From Marinobacter salarius (GTDB taxonomy: Bacteria > Pseudomonadota > Gammaproteobacteria > Pseudomonadales > Oleiphilaceae), in contig CP007152.1 in the NCBI GenBank assembly GCA_000831005.1, positions 434,001 to 498,000 on the forward strand: a DNA stretch of 64,000 nucleotides, given 5' to 3'. Positions within the stretch are counted from its first letter, which is position 1, and each line of letters starts with the position of its first letter. A program made the position numbers and the translations under genes. A model generated the notes under the pieces. The model ran no database searches. It was not told where the DNA came from and saw only the letters and a program-made list of their open reading frames with translations. Of the stretch, positions 58,844 through 64,000 are shown in pieces.

Positions 58844-60165
58844 ATGAAGGCGAACCTTCGCCATTGCGCACAAATGATGCTGGCACTGATGGTTGTGATG
58901 GTATCCGCAACCGTACAGGCGGACCGTAAACTGCTTGATCAGGTGGTGGCAGTCGTCAACGACGACGTTATTCTTCAGTCCGAGCTCGAGGCACGGATCA
59001 ACACCATCACCGGGCGGCTGCGCGCTCAGGGCACCGGATTGCCCCCAAGGGATATTCTGGAAGAACGGGTTCTGGAGCAGTTGATCAGCGAGTCCATCCA
59101 GTTACAGATGGCGGACAGGGCCGGAATGCGCATCAGCGACAACGAGCTCAATGAAACCCTGGCATCCATCGCCCAGCGCAACAATATGACGCTGGCCCAG
59201 TTCGAGCAACAACTGGTCCAGGAAGGCGTCACCTATCGCGAGGCCCGTGAGCAGATTCGCAACGAGATGATTACCAGCCGGGTACAGCAGCGCCAGGTTG
59301 GCAATCGCGTGCGGGTTACGGATCGGGAAGTTGAGAACTACCTTGCGGCAATGGAGGGTCAGGGCCGTAGCAATGCAGAGTATGAGCTTGCCCATATTCT
59401 CATTGAGGTGAACGATTTCAATGACGAGGACGAGGTCAGCGCTGCCCGCGAAAAGGTGGAGCAACTGCGTGAAGAAATTGCCGAGGGGCGGGACTTCCGC
59501 TCTGTTGCCGTTGCTGAATCCGATGCCAGCAATGCCCTCGACGGTGGCAACATGGGATGGCGTGCCGAGAACCAACTGCCGTCACTGGTGGCCGATGTGG
59601 TCCCGGATCTTGAAACCGGAACCGTCTCCCCGGTACTCAGGAACAGCAGTGGCTTCCACCTGGTGATGGTGATGGATCGCCGCGGCGGTGATAAAGCACA
59701 GTTCATCGAGCAGTCGAAAGTCCGTCACATCCTGGTACGCACCTCGGAAACCGTGTCGGAAGCCCAGGCGGAAGCAACCATTCGCGATCTCTATCAGCAA
59801 ATCGATAATGGCGCCGATTTCGCCGTCATCGCCCGGGAGCACTCTGATGACCCGGTTTCCGGCTCTGACGGTGGTAACCTCGGATGGGTCAGCCCCGGAC
59901 AGATGGTGCCGGAGTTCGAACAGGCGATGATGGAAGCGGATGTGGGCGAGCTCAAGGGTCCGTTCCGCTCCCAGTTTGGCTGGCACATTCTGCAGGTGCA
60001 GGACCGTCGTCAGCAGGACATCAGCAGTGATGTACGGGAATCCGAGGCGCGGCAGGCCATCTACCGCCGCAAGTTTGATACCGAACTGCAGAACTGGCTG
60101 CGGGAGATCCGCGACGAGCGTTTATTGAGTTCAAGAGCGGCTACGGAGCTGACAGCGAATCATGA
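58844..60165 (+). CDS. surA: Periplasmic chaperone/peptidyl-prolyl isomerase SurA (frameshift near the end)
   Basis: Folds outer-membrane proteins, LptD included. 440 residues after repair: signal peptide ([16 protein letters not shown]), SurA N-terminal domain ([20 protein letters not shown]), two parvulin domains beginning [15 protein letters not shown] and [15 protein letters not shown], and a C-terminal helix. One T is missing from the run at 60121-60123; CGT TTT ATT GAG TTC restores [10 protein letters not shown] and a stop at 60163-60165. Without it the frame runs on into pdxA. ATG 58844 chosen. Confidence 0.94.
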
Positions 60166-61162
60166 CACAGCCGGTCATCTTCGCACTGACAGCGGGCGAA
60201 CCTGCGGGCATTGGCCCGGAGCTTTGCTTGCAACTGGCCCTGAAAAAACGCGGGCCCGGCATTGTGGTGGTGGCCAGCAAACCTCTGCTGGAGGCGAGGG
60301 CCCGACTGCTTGGGTTGAATGTAGAGCTGGAAGACTGGGCGCCGGGAGCACCAGCACTGCTGAACCGGGCCGGCTCTCCGTGCTTTGCGTTGATGGATTG
60401 GCGTCCACTACGGCTGGCCAGCTGGATCCGGCGAATAGCGCCTATGTTCTGGAAGCCCTGCGAGTAGCCGCCCAGGGCTGCCTTGATGGTACGTTCGACG
60501 GGATGGTGACGGCACCGGTTCACAAGGGCGTTATCAACAACGCCGGCATCGCCTTTAGTGGCCACACGGAGTTCCTGCAGGAGCTCTGTGGTGTTGAGCG
60601 TGTGGTGATGATGCTGGCCACGGACGAGTTAAGAGTGGCACTGGTGACCACCCATTTGCCCCTGAAGGACGTCTCTGCGGCGATTACGGCCGAGCGCCTG
60701 ACCCAGGTCACCCGTATTCTGGACAATGACCTGCGCAAGTTCTTCGGCCTTCAGCATCCGAGAATCCTGGTTGCAGGGCTTAACCCCCACGCAGGTGAAG
60801 GCGGACATCTGGGGCGGGAAGAAATCGACGTCATCGAGCCGACCCTGGACAAGCTGCGCCGGGAAGGCATCGACCTGACTGGCCCATTGCCGGCGGACAC
60901 CCTGTTTACCCCTCATTGGCTCGATAACGCCGACGCGGTACTGGCCATGTACCATGACCAGGGCTTGCCGGTTCTCAAATTCCAGGGCTTCGGCCGGGCG
61001 GTCAATATCACCCTGGGCCTGCCCATTGTGCGGACCTCCGTCGACCACGGCACCGCCCTTGATCTGGCCGGGACGGGCAGGGCAGATGACGGCAGCCTGG
61101 AAACGGCAATCCGGGTGGGCGAACGAATGGCAACTTCAGCGAAAAGAGATCCTATCGAGTGA
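60162..61162 (+). CDS. pdxA: 4-hydroxythreonine-4-phosphate dehydrogenase (frameshift)
   Basis: Pyridoxal-phosphate synthesis: oxidises 4-phosphohydroxythreonine. 333 residues after repair. [83 protein letters not shown] and [20 protein letters not shown] carry the metal His residues. The frame breaks at 60365-60366 (CTG AAC CCG GGC CGG expected). ATG overlaps the true surA stop (ATGA), as usual in the surA-pdxA-rsmA operon. Confidence 0.94.
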
Positions 61163-61989
61163 GTAGCAAACACGGCCATCAGGCCCGGAAACGCTTCGGT
61201 CAGAACTTTCTTCACGACCCCGGCGTGATTGAACGCATCATCCGCGCTATCCATCCCAAGCCGGACGATGCCCTTGTGGAAATCGGGCCTGGCCTGGGCG
61301 CTCTCACCGAGGAAATGCTTGCCGTTAACTCGAACCTCCAGGTGGTGGAGCTGGATCGGGACCTGATTCCTGTGCTCAGGACCAAATTCTTCAATTACCC
61401 CAACTTCCGCATTCATGAAGCGGATGCGTTGAAGTTTGATTTCGGCGAACTGGTTGCCGACAAGCCCCTGAGGATCATCGGCAACCTGCCGTACAATATT
61501 TCCACGCCATTGATTTTCCACTTGCTGGGGCATTCCGGCGTGGTGCAGGACATGCATTTCATGCTGCAGAAGGAAGTGGTTCAACGGATGGCGGCGGTGC
61601 CCGGAGACAACAACTACGGCCGGTTGGGGATCATGACCCAGTATTTCTGCCGGGTGCAGCCGTTGTTTGAAGTCGGCCCAGGCGCTTTCCGGCCAGCGCC
61701 GAAAGTGGATTCCGCCATCGTTCGGCTGGTGCCCCATAAGACGCTGCCGCATCCAGCAAAGGATTATAAGCTGTTGCAGGCGGTGGTGCGCACCGCCTTC
61801 AGTGCCCGGCGAAAAACCCTCCGAAAGGCGCTGGCCGGCATGGTTTCCGTGGATCAACTCAACAGCGTTGGCATCAACGATGGCCTGCGCCCGGAAAACC
61901 TTGGCCTGGCAGAGTATGTTGCGATTGCCGATTTGTTGGCCGACAGTAAACCTGAAAATTTCGGTGCTGATGAGGTAAGTCATGACTGA
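61159..61989 (+). CDS. rsmA: 16S rRNA (adenine1518-N6/adenine1519-N6)-dimethyltransferase
   Basis: KsgA/RsmA, 276 residues. [23 protein letters not shown] loop [26 protein letters not shown], catalytic [16 protein letters not shown] and [18 protein letters not shown] start at 61159 overlaps the pdxA stop. It dimethylates two adjacent adenines in helix 45 during 30S maturation. It overlaps apaH directly; no apaG lies between them. Confidence 0.96.
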   Translation: MSSKHGHQARKRFGQNFLHDPGVIERIIRAIHPKPDDALVEIGPGLGALTEEMLAVNSNLQVVELDRDLIPVLRTKFFNYPNFRIHEADALKFDFGELVADKPLRIIGNLPYNISTPLIFHLLGHSGVVQDMHFMLQKEVVQRMAAVPGDNNYGRLGIMTQYFCRVQPLFEVGPGAFRPAPKVDSAIVRLVPHKTLPHPAKDYKLLQAVVRTAFSARRKTLRKALAGMVSVDQLNSVGINDGLRPENLGLAEYVAIADLLADSKPENFGADEVSHD

Positions 61990-62782
61990 TTACGCCATCG
62001 GCGATATCCAGGGGTGCTATGAACGTCTCCTGGATGTGCTCGCCAAGGTGGATTTCTCACCGTCGCGGGATCGGCTCTGGGTGGCCGGCGACCTGATCAA
62101 CCGCGGCCCGTCTTCGCTGGAAACCCTGCGCTACGTTGAAAGCCTGGGTAGCTCTGCAGTGGTGGTGCTGGGCAATCACGACCTGCATCTGCTGGCGGTG
62201 GCCATGGGTGGCCATGCTCTGAGGAACAAGGACACGCTCGCCGATATACTCGAAGCGCCGGATCACCAACGGCTTTTCGATTGGCTCCGACAGCAGAATC
62301 TTTGTGTTCATGATGAAGACCGCAATCTGGTGATGGTCCATGCCGGGCTGCCACACATCTGGTCTGTGGAAGAAGCGGTCGGCTACAGCCGGGAAGTGGA
62401 AGCGGTGATTCGCGGGCCCGAGGCCGAAAGCTACTTTGCAGATATGTACGGGAACTGGCCTGAACGCTGGCACCCGGACCTCAGTGGTATGGATCGGTGG
62501 CGGGTCATTACCAACTATTTCACCCGTATGCGGTTTATTGCCGAGGATGGCACCCTGGAACTCGCCGCCAAAGAGTCGGCCGCGTCGGCGCCGGATGGCT
62601 ATGCACCCTGGTTTCGCTTCCCTCGCCAGGATGATGTGCGTGTGGTGTTCGGACATTGGGCAGCACTGGAAGGCCAGACTGAAAGCACCCGTTATTTCGG
62701 GCTGGATACCGGTTGTGTCTGGGGTGGAAAGCTTACCCTGATGAATCTTGATACCGGGGAAAAGATCCACTGTGACTGCTAG
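61982..62782 (+). CDS. apaH: Bis(5'-nucleosyl)-tetraphosphatase, symmetrical
   Basis: Splits Ap4A into two ADP. 266 residues, calcineurin-like metallophosphoesterase: YAIGDIQGCYERLLDVL, WVAGDLINRGPSSLETL, VVLGNHDLHLLAVAMG, MVHAGLPHIWSVEEA and FGHWAALEG are the metal sites. The ATG lies inside the last codons of rsmA. The gene overlaps the GTG of the DUF423 gene by 11 bp. Confidence 0.95.
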   Translation: MTDYAIGDIQGCYERLLDVLAKVDFSPSRDRLWVAGDLINRGPSSLETLRYVESLGSSAVVVLGNHDLHLLAVAMGGHALRNKDTLADILEAPDHQRLFDWLRQQNLCVHDEDRNLVMVHAGLPHIWSVEEAVGYSREVEAVIRGPEAESYFADMYGNWPERWHPDLSGMDRWRVITNYFTRMRFIAEDGTLELAAKESAASAPDGYAPWFRFPRQDDVRVVFGHWAALEGQTESTRYFGLDTGCVWGGKLTLMNLDTGEKIHCDC

Positions 62783-63164
62783 ACAGATAGAACCCCTTCG
62801 CCCGGCACTGGTGTTGGGCGCGCTGTTTGCCCTGTTAGCGGTGATGGCAGGAGCTTTTGGTGCACACGGGTTGCGTGGTGTAATTGACGAGCGGGGGCTT
62901 GAAGTTTTCCAGACTGCCGTCACATATCAGATATACCACTCATTGGCGTTAATTCTTGTCGCGATACTCCCGGTTGCGGGTCTGTCGCGGCGTTTGCTCG
63001 GCATTGCGGCCGGCTTTTTCGTTGCTGGAATCCTGTTGTTCAGTGGCAGCCTGTACCTCCTGGTGCTAACGGGCCTTCGCTGGATGGGGCCGGTTACGCC
63101 GGTTGGAGGAATCGGCTTTATGGTGGGCTGGATATTGGTTCTGATGTCGGGATTCAGGCGTTAG
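62772..63164 (+). CDS. DUF423 family inner-membrane protein
   Basis: 130 residues with four predicted helices. ALFALLAVMAGAFGAHGLRG, FQTAVTYQIYHSLALILVAI and FSGSLYLLVLTGLRWMGPVT, GGIGFMVGWI are the YgdD/DUF423 wording. Function unknown. GTG at 62772 is the likely start, overlapping the end of apaH; an upstream in-frame TTG is less likely. Confidence 0.9.
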   Translation: MTARQIEPLRPALVLGALFALLAVMAGAFGAHGLRGVIDERGLEVFQTAVTYQIYHSLALILVAILPVAGLSRRLLGIAAGFFVAGILLFSGSLYLLVLTGLRWMGPVTPVGGIGFMVGWILVLMSGFRR

Positions 63165-63191
63165 AGACAGATGTTTAAGGCAGGTAACGTT

Positions 63192-63392
63192 ATGCAGGTA
63201 CAGGTCAACGGTGACGCCATGGAGCTTCCCGAAGAAGTCACTGTCGCGGTATTGATAGAGCGGATGGCATTGGTTGGCAAGCGATTCGCTGTGGAAGTCA
63301 ACGAAGATATTGTTCCCCGCAGCCAGCACTCCACCTTCAGCCTCAGCGATGGCGACAGGGTAGAGGTGGTTCACGCTATTGGCGGCGGTTAA
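63192..63392 (+). CDS. thiS: Sulfur carrier protein ThiS
   Basis: 66-residue ubiquitin-like sulfur carrier for thiazole synthesis. MQVQVNGDAMELPEEVTVAV, FAVEVNEDIVPRSQHS, GDRVEVVHAIGGG; the C-terminal Gly-Gly becomes the thiocarboxylate. The ATG at 63192 was preferred to 63171. It is followed by thiG after 56 bp. Confidence 0.95.
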   Translation: MQVQVNGDAMELPEEVTVAVLIERMALVGKRFAVEVNEDIVPRSQHSTFSLSDGDRVEVVHAIGGG

Positions 63393-63448
63393 TAACCGCC
63401 TTGCCATTCCTTTTCCACGATTCTTTTAATGAGTTCAGGTGTAAAGCA

Positions 63449-64000
63449 TGAGTGACAGTTCTGAAAGACCGCTTCCCGAAGACAAGCCGCTTGAAATCGC
63501 CGGTCGGGTATACCAGTCCCGGTTGCTGGTAGGCACCGGTAAGTATCGGGACATGGCTGAAACCGGCCATGCGATTGAAGCCAGCGGTGCGGAGATTGTC
63601 ACCTTTGCCGTGCGCCGTACCAATCTGGGCCAGAACCCGGATGAACCGAGTTTGTTGGACGTGGTATCCCCTGAGCGCTACACCATGCTGCCTAACACCG
63701 CTGGCTGTTACACCGCAAAAGATGCCGTGCGTACCTGCAAGCTCGCACGGGAGCTGCTGGATGGTCATGACTTGGTCAAGCTGGAAGTGCTGGGTGAGGA
63801 AAAAACCCTGTACCCGAACATGACCGAAACCCTGGTGGCCGCAGAGGAACTGATCCGCGATGGCTTCAAGGTGATGGTGTATTGCTCGGACGACCCGTTG
63901 CTGGCCAAGCGTCTTGAGGAAATGGGCTGTATCGCATCATGCCGCTGGGCGCACCAATTGGTTCCGGTCTGGGTATCCAGAACCGCTACAACATCCGCCT
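63449..64000 (+). CDS. thiG: Thiazole synthase (partial, frameshift)
   Basis: Builds the thiazole phosphate ring of thiamine from 1-deoxyxylulose-5-phosphate, glycine imine and ThiS-thiocarboxylate. 184 codons lie in the window out of roughly 260. [60 protein letters not shown], the Schiff-base Lys segment [18 protein letters not shown], and [13 protein letters not shown]. The frame breaks at C63934: ATC GCA TCA should be ATC GCC ATC ATG CCG, then [18 protein letters not shown] up to the edge. ATG at 63449. Confidence 0.93.

Overview
The window reads as chromosome of a GC-rich gammaproteobacterium close to Marinobacter/Pseudomonas. The taxonomic call is inference from protein sequence and gene order: rpmG-rpmB / radC / coaBC-dut-algC-argB, crp-osmC-speD, rpe-gph-trpEGDC, and amgK-murU beside lptD-surA-pdxA-rsmA-apaH are all arranged much as in Pseudomonas and relatives. 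No tRNA, rRNA, CRISPR array, prophage or insertion sequence is visible.

Layout. 0-10.8 kb: ribosomal proteins L33/L28, RadC, CoA synthesis (CoaBC), dUTPase, a membrane-anchored phosphomannomutase (AlgC), and arginine synthesis (ArgB, ArgE, ArgA), with a 111-bp palindromic repeat before argA. 10.8-20.7 kb: a lipoprotein peptidase, a very large PilZ-DUF1631-GGDEF-EAL protein with degenerate catalytic motifs, PrkB, pirin, azoreductase, SpeD, OsmC and the cAMP receptor protein. 20.7-46.5 kb: an accessory-looking block that separates crp from trpC. It holds molybdate uptake (modABC), several hydrolases and a dehydrogenase, a sterol-desaturase-family enzyme with a divergent AraC regulator, two GST-fold proteins, glycine-betaine/proline uptake (proXWV), and an iron locus. 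The iron locus has a Fur-box palindrome, a two-component system, a TonB receptor, a ferric-siderophore ABC transporter and a DUF2218 protein. A MATE exporter lies convergent to it. 46.5-64 kb: backbone again, with tryptophan synthesis, Rpe/Gph, a DUF3530 protein, an orphan PAAR protein, a DjlA-like co-chaperone, cell-wall recycling (MurU/AmgK), LptD-SurA outer-membrane biogenesis, PdxA, RsmA, ApaH, DUF423 and the start of a thiamine operon (thiS-thiG).

The most important thing for any reader is sequence quality. I find about 30 places, in 24 genes, where one base is missing from a run of identical bases (GG to G, CCC to CC and so on), breaking the frame. Restoring one base each time rebuilds a full-length family member, and every complete repaired gene then has a length divisible by three. 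Many of these genes are essential or core (coaBC, lptD, trpD, trpG, rpe), so I read the breaks as sequencing or assembly errors, not gene decay. Broken genes are therefore annotated as single CDSs over their full span. Because of the same errors, surA and pdxA appear fused in one 774-codon frame; they are two genes.

No clearly undescribed system is proven here. The best leads are the degenerate c-di-GMP-type protein at 12-15.7 kb, the Fur-controlled two-component/TonB/ABC locus with DUF2218, the membrane protein with an Sm/SH3-like tail at 6.9 kb, and repeat structures in the lptD and rpe promoter regions.
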